Shown in pieces: positions 1 to 9,275 of a stretch of DNA of 64,000 bases. Source of the DNA: RDXT01 sp033762375 (lineage in GTDB: Bacteria; Bacteroidota; Bacteroidia; J057); NCBI GenBank assembly GCA_033762375.1, contig JANRLQ010000064.1, positions 40,656 to 104,655 on the forward strand, given 5' to 3'. The notes under the pieces are model-generated. The model saw only the letters and a list, made by a program, of their open reading frames with translations. It was not told the DNA's origin and did no database searches. Positions within the stretch are counted from its first letter, which is position 1. Each line of letters begins with the position of its first letter. The position numbers and the translations under genes were made by a program.

Positions 1-557
1 CCCGCGACTTCCAGGGCTGTGATATTGCCGCCCAGGGCCGTGAGTTGTTTTTCCTGTAAGCCACTGACTTTGCCCTGTGGATACAGGATCACTACCCGGA
101 TGCCGGGTGTATGCAGAAAACCCGCCGCGACGGCTCCGCCGGTGTCACCGGAGGTGGCCACCAGAATCACCAGCTCCCGGTCCTGGCCCCGGTTGTACCA
201 GGCCATCAGCCCGGCCATAAACCGGGCCCCAAAATCTTTGAAGGCGAGCGTCGGGCCGTGAAACAGCTCCAGGATATGATGTCGCTTGTGAAGGGTTACG
301 ACAGGGGCATCAAAGCTAAAAGCCTGATAAACAATTTTTTCCAAATCCTCATCCGGAATGGCCCCATCCAGCAGCGTACGGGTCACCTCAAAGGCCAGGG
401 CCGGAAACGCCATCTCACGCGCCTGTGCCCAAAAGGTCTCGGGCAATACCGGAATCCGGACGGGCATATAAAGTCCGTTGTCAGGGGCCAGGCCCTGCAT
501 GACAGCCTCCTGCAGGTGGGCCCGCAAGGCTGGATTTTGCGTACTGTACAGGTCCAT
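1..557 (-). CDS. thrC: Threonine synthase, 3' end outside the window
   Basis: PLP enzyme that converts O-phosphohomoserine to threonine, the last step of threonine synthesis. Reading from the ATG at 557, the protein starts MDLYSTQNPALRA and soon shows NGLYMP, an N-terminal motif of this family. GPTLAFKDFGARF near residue 106 carries the expected PLP-binding lysine, and ATSGDTGGAV follows as the phosphate-binding segment. About 185 codons are visible and the C-terminal half lies beyond base 1. The start codon is 2 bases past the thrB stop, so the two genes are almost certainly cotranscribed and translationally coupled. The identification is firm; only the missing end is unseen. Confidence 0.93.
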   Translation of the reverse strand, partial: MDLYSTQNPALRAHLQEAVMQGLAPDNGLYMPVRIPVLPETFWAQAREMAFPALAFEVTRTLLDGAIPDEDLEKIVYQAFSFDAPVVTLHKRHHILELFHGPTLAFKDFGARFMAGLMAWYNRGQDRELVILVATSGDTGGAVAAGFLHTPGIRVVILYPQGKVSGLQEKQLTALGGNITALEVA

Positions 558-559
558 GA

Positions 560-1495
560 TTATTTGATGCGCTGGGCCCCGTGGGTATTGATGGGAGAGA
601 TATAACGCTCGGCTCCGATGCCGCTGTCGCGGAAGGCCTGCTGCATGGCGATTCCGACCCTGAAGGCGGTCTCGTCCCCGTTGCAGAGGGCAAATACAGC
701 CGGACCAGCCCCTGAGATGCTGCACCCCAGAGCGCCTGCGTTGAGCGCGGCCTGTTTGACCTCATAAAATCCGGGAATCAGGCTGGAGCGGTAGGGCTCC
801 GCGATGACATCGTGCAGGGACCGGCTGATCAGCCCAAAATCGGCTTTCATCATACCGGCAATCATCCCGCCGAGGTTGCCCCACTGGGTGACCGCATCGG
901 ACATGGGGATTTCCTTCCGGAGAATACTCCGTGCCTGTGCCGTCAGGATCTCCAGCTCGGGCAGGACGACCGCAGCATACAGCCCGTCAGGCACCGGAAT
1001 ACTCACGGTATCCAGCTCACGGTTGCTGCGGACGAGGACCAGACCACCCAGAAGGCAGGGAGCGACATTGTCTGCGTGGATAGCCCCCCCGCTGGCAATG
1101 GCTTCGCCTTTGACGGCAAACTGAAGCAGTTCTTTTTTGGAGAGGGGTCTGCCGAGGAGTTCATTGACAGCCAGCGCGCCTGCGACAGCACTGCATGCAC
1201 TGGAACCCAGCCCACTCCCGGCAGGGATTCCCTTGTGGATTTCCATCTCGATCCCCTGCACCACATCCAGGTGTGCCATCAGGGCCTTGGCGGCCACCCC
1301 GGCAGTATTGAGGTCAGGATCACGGGTCAGCTTACCTCCGTCTCCGGTGATGGTGCTGATCGTAAGCCCGGGCTTGGACGAAAACCGCACCACGACATCA
1401 TCACCCGGACGCTGAATAGCAAATCCGAGGGTGTCAAATCCGCAAGCCACATTGGCCACACTGGCCGGGGCAAATACATGCACTTCGTTTTTCAT
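560..1495 (-). CDS. thrB: Homoserine kinase
   Basis: GHMP-family kinase that phosphorylates homoserine to feed the adjacent threonine synthase. The 311-residue length is normal for the family. The N-terminus has APASVANVACGFDTLGFA. The ATP-binding loop IPAGSGLGSSACSAVAG is intact, and SISGAGPAVFAL near the C-terminus is the third GHMP motif. It lies directly upstream of thrC with a 2-base gap. The usual Bacteroidota partner thrA (fused aspartokinase-homoserine dehydrogenase) is not upstream; a T9SS cargo gene is there instead, so thrBC appears to be its own transcription unit. A TATATTTG -7 element lies at 1570-1577, about 75 bases ahead of the start. Confidence 0.95.
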   Translation of the reverse strand: MKNEVHVFAPASVANVACGFDTLGFAIQRPGDDVVVRFSSKPGLTISTITGDGGKLTRDPDLNTAGVAAKALMAHLDVVQGIEMEIHKGIPAGSGLGSSACSAVAGALAVNELLGRPLSKKELLQFAVKGEAIASGGAIHADNVAPCLLGGLVLVRSNRELDTVSIPVPDGLYAAVVLPELEILTAQARSILRKEIPMSDAVTQWGNLGGMIAGMMKADFGLISRSLHDVIAEPYRSSLIPGFYEVKQAALNAGALGCSISGAGPAVFALCNGDETAFRVGIAMQQAFRDSGIGAERYISPINTHGAQRIK

Positions 1496-1542
1496 ACCGT
1501 TCGGCGTTGCGGGGGGAGGGCAACTCGGCCTGCATACAAAAA

Positions 1543-1569
1543 CGCGCTGCCAGAACCTCTGGCAGCGCG
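1543..1569 (-). terminator. Intrinsic terminator of the PKD/T9SS gene at 1592-4084
   Basis: Perfect 11-bp inverted repeat, CGCGCTGCCAG (1543-1553) and CTGGCAGCGCG (1559-1569), with a 5-base loop. On the minus strand it is followed by TTTTTG. It lies 22 bases beyond the stop codon at 1592 and also falls in the 5' leader region of thrB. Confidence 0.8.
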
Positions 1570-1577
1570 CAAATATA
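1570..1577 (-). promoter_or_regulatory. Bacteroidota -7 element (TATATTTG) ahead of thrB
   Basis: Perfect match to TAnnTTTG on the minus strand. The expected start of transcription, a few bases downstream, falls inside the 5' arm of the terminator hairpin at 1543-1569, so a thrB transcript would carry only part of that hairpin. A TTTG at 1602-1605 could be the -33 box, but its 24-base spacer is long. Confidence 0.55.
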
Positions 1578-1591
1578 GTATTAAGATTGGC

Positions 1592-4084
1592 TTACTGTAG
1601 CCAAATTTTCCGGAAAATCACTGCATCATCTGCTGAGACCTTCAACAAATACAACCCGGGTGCCAGATCACCCCGCTCCAGGGTGCCCTCCCAGGCCGAT
1701 ACACGTCCCGGTGTGAGGGTGCGTACGGCGCGGCCTGCGAGATCGGTCAGGGTAAGGTTTACGTCCGCAGGTGCCTGCAAGTCAAAGGTGATATGTACCT
1801 GATCCTGAGCCGGATTAGGGTATATCTCCAGGCTTTGGGCCAGTTCATCGCCGATTCCCTGGAAGATATTCACCACCAGTTCCCGGCAGATGGTGTTGGT
1901 GCAGATACCGTCTGAGGCGGTCATACAAACGGTGAACGCTCCCAGTGCCTGGTAGGTATGGACGGGGTTCTGGAGGGTGGATGAGGTCCCGTCCCCAAAT
2001 GTCCAGTTCCACGAGGTGGTAGGTGCATTGCTTTGATTGGTAAACTGAACCGGGCTGTAGAGGACCGCAGGAGTCGTGGTGAAATTGGCGACAAAATCTG
2101 GCTTCATGGTGACCACGACCGTATCCCGGAGCTGGCAACCGCCCAGGTCTGAGACCGTGACAATGTAGGTGCCGCCGGAGGAAACGGTGATGGAAGAAGC
2201 CTGAGAGCCCGTGGACCACTGGTAAGCGGAGGCATTGTTGCCTGCGTTCAGCACCAGTTGGTCGCCCTGGCACAGGGTCCGGTTGGGTCCCAGGTTGACG
2301 GAGAGGGTGGACAGGGTCACCACTGCCGTGTCGCGGGTGACACACCCATTGGCCCCTGTGACGGATACAATATAGGTGCCGGGGATGTTGACACTGATGG
2401 CGGGGGTCGTCTGCGCCGTAGACCAGAGATAGGTCTGTCCGATGAGGGTACCGGCTGTGAGGGTGACGGGAGCGCCGCCACAGAGGATGTTGTTGACCCC
2501 CAGGTTGACGACGGGTGCCTGACCGGAAGTAATGACTACCGTATCACGGTTCACACACCCTACACTGTTGGTCACAGCCACCCAATAGGTTCCTCCCGTA
2601 CTGGAAGAAATGGTCTGGGTCGTAGCCCCTGTGCTCCAGAGGTAGGTAGCGCCGGGGTTATTGGCATCCAGCTGGAAGGTACCACACTCGATGCGGTTAG
2701 GGCCGAGGTTGACGACGGGCGCCAGGGCCACATCAATATTCACTGAGTCACCGGTCACACACCCGGCTGCCGTGGTCACGACCACTTTGTACTCGCCTGG
2801 GGCTGAGACAAATACCGTCTGGGTCTGGGCCGATGTCGGCGTCCATGCGTAAGTAATACCCGGGTTTCCGCTGCCTGCATCCAGTACCAGCGACTGTCCG
2901 GCACATATCGTCGAGTCAGGCCCCAGGTCCACCACTGGCACCACGTCCACGGCGACACTGATCGAGTCTGTCTCCTGACATCCGAAATTATCCGAAATAA
3001 TCACCTGATACACATCTGTCGCGGAGACGTCTATTGTTTGGGTAGTCTGTCCGCCGGGCAACCACAGATAGTTGGAACCGGCATTACCGGCATCCAGGCT
3101 GAGGGTATCCCCGGGGCAGATCAGGGCAGCATTGGGGAGGTTGATAAAAGTAGGCGACACGACCAGGTTGAAGGTATCCTTGAAGATAAATCCCAGTGTG
3201 TCGGTCACGGTGACCACGTACTGGCCGGAGCTGACGGCGATCCGGTTGCAGAAGGTGTCAATCGGGCTGGTATTCCATTGATATTCAATCGCTGAGGGGG
3301 CACATGCATCGAGGAATACCGTGTCAGCAAAACAGATGACCGTATCAGGCCCCAGCTCTACGTAGGGCATATCAGCAATGGTCACATCGTCAAACGCAAA
3401 TCCATCCGCAAGGCTCACTGCGCCGGAAGATGCATCTGAGGAGAAGGCAAACCGGAGTTTGACATTGGGCTCTCCCGCCAGGCCGGTCAGGGCATGCTGG
3501 GCTCCAACCCATCCTGCACTCCCGGCACCATCAGAGACCGTGCCGGTCCAGCCGATCTGTTGTCCACCGGGTCCGCCATTCACCCCTCCGTTGATGGTAT
3601 TGTCATTGTACCAGTAGATGGGATCCAGGTAACCGCCGACCCGCTGCCAGGTCACGCCATTGTCTTTGGAGGAAAGCAGCACCACGCCATCCAGGCTGAA
3701 CTGGCATTCCCACCAGATTTTTACCTTAATACCGGGATTAAGCAGGCTGGAGAAGTCAAAACAGGGACTGGTCACCCCCGAAAACTCGTTGGGGACATAG
3801 GACCAGGGTTCCAGCGGAGGGAAAAGGTTGCCATTATTGCCGGTAAACCAACATTTGGTACCAGAAGCGGCTGAGTTGATGACGGGTTTGTTGACGGGAT
3901 TGGCCCATACCCAGGAGCTGGGGCCGAGGCCGTTAGGGGTAACGGTGCCGGCAGTCCAGCCACCTGCACTGTTTTCAAAGTCCTGCACATAGGGAAAAGT
4001 CCCGATACACTGTGCAAATGCTGCTGATCCCAGGCTCAAGACGGCCCAGCTCACCAGTCCGATCAATCGTACAATTGCCTTCAT
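1592..4084 (-). CDS. Secreted multi-repeat PKD protein with T9SS type A sorting domain
   Basis: Predicted cell-surface or secreted protein of 830 residues. I chose the ATG at 4084 because it opens a clean signal peptide, MKAIVRLIGLVSWAVLSLG followed by SAAFAQ; an upstream in-frame ATG at 4132 would only add a non-signal leader. Residues from about 20 to 240 look like a MAM/lectin-like jelly-roll module. A run of SprB-like Ig/PKD units follows, each with a phrase such as VDLGPDSTICAGQSLVLDAG and a Cys near each end. One canonical PKD domain (WNWTFGDGTSS, then NPVHTY) comes next. The last 75 residues are a T9SS type A sorting domain (LEIYPNPAQDQVHI ... GLYLLKV). The role is probably adhesion or surface coating; the ligand is unknown. 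Confidence 0.85.
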   Translation of the reverse strand: MKAIVRLIGLVSWAVLSLGSAAFAQCIGTFPYVQDFENSAGGWTAGTVTPNGLGPSSWVWANPVNKPVINSAASGTKCWFTGNNGNLFPPLEPWSYVPNEFSGVTSPCFDFSSLLNPGIKVKIWWECQFSLDGVVLLSSKDNGVTWQRVGGYLDPIYWYNDNTINGGVNGGPGGQQIGWTGTVSDGAGSAGWVGAQHALTGLAGEPNVKLRFAFSSDASSGAVSLADGFAFDDVTIADMPYVELGPDTVICFADTVFLDACAPSAIEYQWNTSPIDTFCNRIAVSSGQYVVTVTDTLGFIFKDTFNLVVSPTFINLPNAALICPGDTLSLDAGNAGSNYLWLPGGQTTQTIDVSATDVYQVIISDNFGCQETDSISVAVDVVPVVDLGPDSTICAGQSLVLDAGSGNPGITYAWTPTSAQTQTVFVSAPGEYKVVVTTAAGCVTGDSVNIDVALAPVVNLGPNRIECGTFQLDANNPGATYLWSTGATTQTISSSTGGTYWVAVTNSVGCVNRDTVVITSGQAPVVNLGVNNILCGGAPVTLTAGTLIGQTYLWSTAQTTPAISVNIPGTYIVSVTGANGCVTRDTAVVTLSTLSVNLGPNRTLCQGDQLVLNAGNNASAYQWSTGSQASSITVSSGGTYIVTVSDLGGCQLRDTVVVTMKPDFVANFTTTPAVLYSPVQFTNQSNAPTTSWNWTFGDGTSSTLQNPVHTYQALGAFTVCMTASDGICTNTICRELVVNIFQGIGDELAQSLEIYPNPAQDQVHITFDLQAPADVNLTLTDLAGRAVRTLTPGRVSAWEGTLERGDLAPGLYLLKVSADDAVIFRKIWLQ

Positions 4085-4202
4085 ATATATAATGCTTGCC
4101 CAATAGAAGCTGGCACACGGCCTGATGATCAAGTTACAAACAATTCCGGATTCACCCTCCCACAGGGCTCAAATTGATCCAAATCCATCCAGGCGGATAT
4201 AA

Positions 4203-4233
4203 GAATCCCCGCCCATGGTCCGGGCGGGGATTC
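4203..4233 (-). terminator. Hairpin terminator downstream of lpd
   Basis: Perfect 12-bp inverted repeat GAATCCCCGCCC / GGGCGGGGATTC with a 7-base loop, 18 bases past the lpd stop. The sequence after it on the minus strand (TCTTATATCC) is only weakly T-rich, so termination efficiency is uncertain. Confidence 0.65.
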
Positions 4234-4250
4234 GGTCACGTATATTCCCC

Positions 4251-5645
4251 TCAAAGGTGGATTACTTCTCCATAGGCTGCCGCAGCGGCTTCCATCACCG
4301 CCTCTGAGAAGGTCGGGTGCGGGTGTACCGCCCGGATGATCTCATGGCCGGTGGTCTCCAGCTTGCGGGCCATCACAATCTCGGCGATCATGTCTGTCAC
4401 CCCGGCACCGATCATGTGAGCTCCGAGGAGTTCGCCGTATTTAGCATCAAAAATCAGCTTGACAAATCCATCCCGCTTGCCGGCAGCCGTGGCTTTGCCA
4501 GATGCGCTAAATGGAAACTTGCCGATCTTGAGCTCGTATCCCTGCTCGCGGGCCTGCGCCTCGGTGTATCCGACAGAGGCCACCTCAGGCTGGCAGTAGG
4601 TACAGCTCGGAATATTGTTGTAGTCTATCGCCTCCACATGCAGACCCGCGATATGCTCCACACAAAGGATGCCCTCGTGTGAGGCCATATGCGCCAGGGC
4701 CGGGCCGGGTGTGATATCACCGATGGCGTAGATACCCGGAACATTGGTCCGCCCGAAAGCATCGGTCACGACCTTACCCTGCTCAACTTTGACATTGAGG
4801 TTGCCGAGACCCAGCTCCTCGATGTTGGACACGATCCCGACAGCGGAGAGGAGGATATCCGCCTCCAGCTTCTGTTCACCGTCTTTGGTTTTGACTGTCA
4901 CGACCACGCCCTCACCTGCCGTATCCACATGGGTGACTTCGGCCTTGGTCATGATGTTGATGCCTTTTTTGCTGTAGATACGGTTCATCATCGTGGATAC
5001 CTCTTCGTCTTCGCGGGGGAGGATCCGGTCCAGAAACTCCACTACCGTGACCTCAGTGCCCATCGCGTGGTAGAAGTAGGCAAATTCCATCCCAATGGCA
5101 CCAGAACCGGCCACGATCATACGGGCAGGTTGTTTTTCCAGCACCATCGCCTTGCGGTATCCGATGATCTTGTGATCGTCAATCGGCATGGCAGGCACAC
5201 TGCGGGCGCGGGAGCCTGTGGCGAGGATGATATGTTTGGCTTCGTAGGAAGTCGTTTTGCCCTCAGCATCTGTCACGGCCACTTTTTTATCGGGGGTAAG
5301 TTTGCCGTGGCCCATGAGGGTATCCACCTTGTTTTTGCGCAGGAGGAAATTCACCCCTTTGCTCATGGTGTCTGCGGTATTGCGGCTGCGCTTGACGACC
5401 GCCCCAAAATCATGGGAAACGCCCTCCGCATGCAGACCGTACTCCTCTGCGTGGTGCAGGTACTCCATGACCTCCGCACTCTTGAGCAGGGCCTTGGTCG
5501 GGATACATCCCCAGTTCAGACACACACCACCAAGAGATTCTTTTTCCACGACTGCTGTCTTCATCCCGAGCTGAGCAGCGCGGATGGCTGCCACATATCC
5601 GCCGGGGCCGCTACCGATCACGATTACATCGTATGCCTGTGCCAT
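4251..5645 (-). CDS. lpdA: Dihydrolipoyl dehydrogenase (E3)
   Basis: FAD-dependent E3 subunit that reoxidises dihydrolipoamide in the 2-oxoacid dehydrogenase complexes or the glycine cleavage system. The 464-residue length is normal. The N-terminal FAD fold has VIGSGPGGYVAA. The redox-active disulfide is GGVCLNWGCIPT (Cys42 and Cys47). The NAD-binding motif is IVAGSGAIGMEFA, and the C-terminal catalytic dyad lies in HPHPTFSEA. It stands alone, with no E1 or E2 gene beside it, so its partner complex cannot be told from context. A strong hairpin follows at 4203-4233. Confidence 0.96.
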   Translation of the reverse strand: MAQAYDVIVIGSGPGGYVAAIRAAQLGMKTAVVEKESLGGVCLNWGCIPTKALLKSAEVMEYLHHAEEYGLHAEGVSHDFGAVVKRSRNTADTMSKGVNFLLRKNKVDTLMGHGKLTPDKKVAVTDAEGKTTSYEAKHIILATGSRARSVPAMPIDDHKIIGYRKAMVLEKQPARMIVAGSGAIGMEFAYFYHAMGTEVTVVEFLDRILPREDEEVSTMMNRIYSKKGINIMTKAEVTHVDTAGEGVVVTVKTKDGEQKLEADILLSAVGIVSNIEELGLGNLNVKVEQGKVVTDAFGRTNVPGIYAIGDITPGPALAHMASHEGILCVEHIAGLHVEAIDYNNIPSCTYCQPEVASVGYTEAQAREQGYELKIGKFPFSASGKATAAGKRDGFVKLIFDAKYGELLGAHMIGAGVTDMIAEIVMARKLETTGHEIIRAVHPHPTFSEAVMEAAAAAYGEVIHL

Positions 5646-5868
5646 GTATCCAGGATAATCTGATGAAAAATAGAATGTCAGAACGCCTCTGAAGGCTAAA
5701 CCGGCGCAAATTAGGAAAAGTTACCGGATTTATCCGGCGTTTGGATTCGTTTTTTCCGTGCAGGATCAGTAGCCATGCCAACTGACCCAATGGCCGTTTT
5801 ATACCGGGTAATGGTGGATTTTTTTGTATCAATTTAATAAGATCGCTACAATCTCAGCCTGTTCCTGT

Positions 5869-5876
5869 TATTTTTG
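5869..5876 (+). promoter_or_regulatory. Candidate -7 element for the sortilin/BNR-repeat gene
   Basis: TATTTTTG matches TAnnTTTG and lies 34 bases before the ATG at 5911. No clear TTG-type -33 box is seen at the usual spacing, so this is only a candidate. Confidence 0.35.
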
Positions 5877-5910
5877 ACAGAATAACATTTCCTCAACCCC
5901 AATCTGACGT

Positions 5911-8900
5911 ATGAACAAATACTACTTTTTATGGGTAATCGGGCTGATGCTGGCTACCCCTGCCCTGGCGCAGAAGCCCGCCGCTCCCAAAAAAAACCCG
6001 ACGGCCGACCCTGCACCAACACCTGAAAAAGAACTCCTCAGCGGCCCGGTACTGGGAGCCCTGAAGTTCCGGAGCATAGGTCCGGCCCTTACCTCCGGCC
6101 GGGTGATTGATTTTGCGGTCAATCCGCTAAAACCCGCTGAATATTTTGTCGCAGCAGCCTCTGGCGGCGTCTGGAAAACGGTCAATGCGGGTACTACCTA
6201 TGAGCCGGTGTTTGACGGGGAGGGATCTTACTCCATCGGATGCCTGGCAATGGATCCCCAAAATTCCAGCGTCATCTGGGTAGGCACCGGCGAAAACAAT
6301 GCCCAGCGCTCTGTCGCGTACGGTGATGGTGTCTATAAATCAACCGATGGCGGCAAAACCTGGAAAAATATGGGGCTGAAGCAGTCCGAGCATATCGGCA
6401 AAATCCTCGTACATCCCCGCAATTCGCAGGTAGTCTTCGTGGCAGCACAGGGACCGCTCTGGGCGCCGGGCGGAGACCGGGGCCTGTACAAAACCCAGGA
6501 CGGGGGCAAAACCTGGCGTAAAGTCCTCGACATCAGTGAAAATACCGGGGTCAATGAGGTCATCTGTGACCCGCGCAATCCTGACATCATGTACGCCTCA
6601 TCCTGGCAGCGCCGCAGGCATGTATGGACCCTCATCAGCGGCGGGCCTGAAACAGCTATGTACAAGTCCACGGACGGCGGCGAAACCTGGGAAAAATCTA
6701 TGAGTGGCCTGCCCTCAGGTGACCTGGGCCGCATCGGACTCGCGATCTCCCCCATCAATCCTGACATCGTCTACGCTGTCATCGAGGCTTCTGAAAATGG
6801 TGGTTTGTATCGCTCGGCTGATCAGGGCGCATCCTGGCAGAAACGGAGTGGCACCTACACCTCCGGCAATTATTATCAGGAGCTTGTGGCAGACCCACAT
6901 CAGATAGACAGAATCTACCTGATGGACACCTACCTCAAGGTGTCGGATGACGGGGGCACGACCTTCCGCAACCTCGGCGAAAAATCCAAACATGTGGACA
7001 ATCATGCCATGTGGATAGATCCGCAGCACCCGGACCACTACCTGGTCGGTTGTGACGGGGGCATCTATGAGACCTGGGACCGCGCCAAAACCTGGAACTA
7101 CAAACCCAATCTGCCTATCACACAGTTTTATAAGGTAGCCCTGGACCGCTCTGAGCCTTTTTATTATGTATATGGCGGTACGCAGGACAACTTCAGCCTG
7201 GGAGGGCCCTCCCGCACCACCCATATCAGCGGCATCACCAATGAGGACTGGTTTGTAACCAACGGCGGGGATGGATTTGAGTCGCAGGTGGACCCCGTCA
7301 ATCCTGACATTGTGTATGCACAGGCCCAGTATGGCTATCTGGTGCGGTTTGACCGCAAAAGCGGAGAGAGCATTTTTATCCAGCCGCAGCCCGGCAAAGG
7401 GGAAGATGCCTATCGCTGGAACTGGGATGCCCCCCTGCTCATCAGCCCGCATTCGCCGCAGCGTATCTACTTTGGCGCCAACAAGCTTTTCCGCAGCGAT
7501 GACCGGGGCAATACCTGGCAAGTGATCTCACCGGACCTGACCCGGCAGCTCGACCGCAATGCCCTCCCGGTCATGGGACGGGTATGGAGTATGGACGCTG
7601 TCGCCAAAAACCAGTCCACCTCTATCTATGGCAATACCACTGCCTTGTCTGAGTCTCCGGTCCAGCCAGGGCTGCTGTACGTAGGGACGGATGACGGTCT
7701 GGTACAAGTCTCTGACAATGACGGCGGTGCCTGGCGCAAGCTGGAGTCTTTTCCCGGCGTGCCGGAGCGCACCTATGTCAACATGCTGCTGGCCTCCCGC
7801 CATGAAGCCCAGACGGTATATGCCGCCTTTAACAACCACAAAAACGGAGACTTCAAACCCTACCTCCTCAAGAGCACGGACAAGGGTGTCACCTGGACAT
7901 CCATTACCGGCAACCTGCCCGCCCGCGGATCGGTATATTGTATCGCAGAGGATCCCAAGTTGCCCTCGCTGCTGTTTGCCGGAACCGAGTTTGGGGTATA
8001 CGTGACCCTGGACGGAGGCCAGAAATGGACCCAGCTCAAAGGCGGACTGCCGACGATCGCCGTACGCGACATGGAAATCCATCCAGCGGAAAACGACCTG
8101 GTATTGGCTACCTTTGGACGGGGTTTTTATGTGCTGGACGACTATAGCCCGCTCCGCAGCCTGAGCCGCGAACTGCTGGACAAACCTGCCCATATCTTCC
8201 CGGTGTCTGAGGCCCTGCTCTACATCCCCTCCCGGCCCCAGGGCCTGCGGGGCAAGTCTTTCCTCGGTGAGTCCTTTTACCTGGGCGAAAACCCGGCAGT
8301 AGGTGCTGTCTTCACCCTGTACCTGAAAGAAGGCCTCAAAACCAGCAAACAGCTCCGGCAGGAAGCAGAAAAAAAGGCCCTGGAAGCCAAACAATCCATC
8401 ACCTATCCTACGGCAGATCAGATCCGGCAGGAGGACCTCGAAGAGGCTCCGTATCTCCTCGTGACCATCCTTGACAAAAACAAGTCGGTAGTCACCCGGA
8501 TCAAAACCGGCGCTAATGCTGGTACCCAGCGGATCACGTGGAATTTCAGGTACCCCTCGACAGCCCCCGTTTCGCTGCGAAATCAGGACTCTGATGATCC
8601 TTTTTCTGATCCTGAGACGGGCTACCTGGCCTTGCCGGGCACCTATTATGTCTCTCTTTCACAAGTCGTCAACGGGCAAACCACAGAACTGGTAGCGCCG
8701 CAGGCCTTTGAGGTAAAATCACTCCAAAACACAACCTTGCCGGCCACAGACGTCGCTGCCCGCGAAGCTTTCCTGATTGAGCTGAGTGAACTGCGCCGCC
8801 GTATCCTGGGTGCGACCACCCTCCTCGGCGAACTCACCAACAAAGTCAAACACGCCAAAGCTGCTGTGTATGCGACTCCTGATGCCCCGATCAGCCTGCT

Positions 8901-9204
8901 GAATACCATCCGCGGCCTGGAGCTGCGCCTGGCTGAGATCAGCCGCCAGCTCAATGGAGATGCCAGCCTGGCCCGCCGGGAGTTTCCGGTACCGCCGGGG
9001 ATCGTGGACCGGATCGAAACGGCGGTCTATGGACTCTGGGGCTCTACCTCCGCCCCCACGACCACTCAACGGGAGGCCGTGCGGATCGCCCGTGAAGACT
9101 TCGGCATGGTACAGACAGCCCTGGAAGCGCTCGTGCGGGACCTGCGGCAACTGGAGCAGGACCTCAGCCAATATCAGGCTCCTTATACGCCTGGCCGGGG
9201 CTGA
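5911..9204 (+). CDS. Secreted VPS10/sortilin-type BNR-repeat beta-propeller protein
   Basis: Large exported protein of 1097 residues. It begins with a clear signal peptide (MNKYYFLWVIGLMLATPALAQ). From about residue 50 to 740 it is built of BNR/Asp-box repeats, for example STDGGKTWKN, TQDGGKTWRK, STDGGETWEK and STDKGVTWTS, which fold as sortilin-like beta-propellers. The region from about 750 to the end holds a beta-sandwich segment and a helical tail with Gln/Glu/Leu-rich stretches. Annotated relatives are often called glycosyl hydrolases, but no catalytic residues can be assigned, so that function is unproven. Unlike other exported proteins here, it lacks a T9SS sorting domain and may remain in the periplasm. 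It is a single-gene unit ending in a bidirectional terminator. Confidence 0.85.
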   Translation: MNKYYFLWVIGLMLATPALAQKPAAPKKNPTADPAPTPEKELLSGPVLGALKFRSIGPALTSGRVIDFAVNPLKPAEYFVAAASGGVWKTVNAGTTYEPVFDGEGSYSIGCLAMDPQNSSVIWVGTGENNAQRSVAYGDGVYKSTDGGKTWKNMGLKQSEHIGKILVHPRNSQVVFVAAQGPLWAPGGDRGLYKTQDGGKTWRKVLDISENTGVNEVICDPRNPDIMYASSWQRRRHVWTLISGGPETAMYKSTDGGETWEKSMSGLPSGDLGRIGLAISPINPDIVYAVIEASENGGLYRSADQGASWQKRSGTYTSGNYYQELVADPHQIDRIYLMDTYLKVSDDGGTTFRNLGEKSKHVDNHAMWIDPQHPDHYLVGCDGGIYETWDRAKTWNYKPNLPITQFYKVALDRSEPFYYVYGGTQDNFSLGGPSRTTHISGITNEDWFVTNGGDGFESQVDPVNPDIVYAQAQYGYLVRFDRKSGESIFIQPQPGKGEDAYRWNWDAPLLISPHSPQRIYFGANKLFRSDDRGNTWQVISPDLTRQLDRNALPVMGRVWSMDAVAKNQSTSIYGNTTALSESPVQPGLLYVGTDDGLVQVSDNDGGAWRKLESFPGVPERTYVNMLLASRHEAQTVYAAFNNHKNGDFKPYLLKSTDKGVTWTSITGNLPARGSVYCIAEDPKLPSLLFAGTEFGVYVTLDGGQKWTQLKGGLPTIAVRDMEIHPAENDLVLATFGRGFYVLDDYSPLRSLSRELLDKPAHIFPVSEALLYIPSRPQGLRGKSFLGESFYLGENPAVGAVFTLYLKEGLKTSKQLRQEAEKKALEAKQSITYPTADQIRQEDLEEAPYLLVTILDKNKSVVTRIKTGANAGTQRITWNFRYPSTAPVSLRNQDSDDPFSDPETGYLALPGTYYVSLSQVVNGQTTELVAPQAFEVKSLQNTTLPATDVAAREAFLIELSELRRRILGATTLLGELTNKVKHAKAAVYATPDAPISLLNTIRGLELRLAEISRQLNGDASLARREFPVPPGIVDRIETAVYGLWGSTSAPTTTQREAVRIAREDFGMVQTALEALVRDLRQLEQDLSQYQAPYTPGRG

Positions 9205-9223
9205 TAACCCCGTTTTTACTTCA

Positions 9224-9256
9224 AAACCCCCTTCGTATCCACTGCGGAGGGGGTTT
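9224..9256. terminator. Bidirectional terminator between convergent genes
   Basis: AAACCCCC (9224-9231) pairs with GGGGGTTT (9249-9256), and the stem continues inward through TTCG/CGGA with one wobble. It lies between the BNR-protein stop (9204) and the response-regulator stop (9276) and can serve both strands. Confidence 0.7.
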
Positions 9257-9275
9257 GTCATATATAAGGCCAGGC

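Noticed and set aside
4689..5663. A 324-codon plus-strand frame opposite lpdA
   Set aside because: It is antisense to a firmly identified gene and has no domain.
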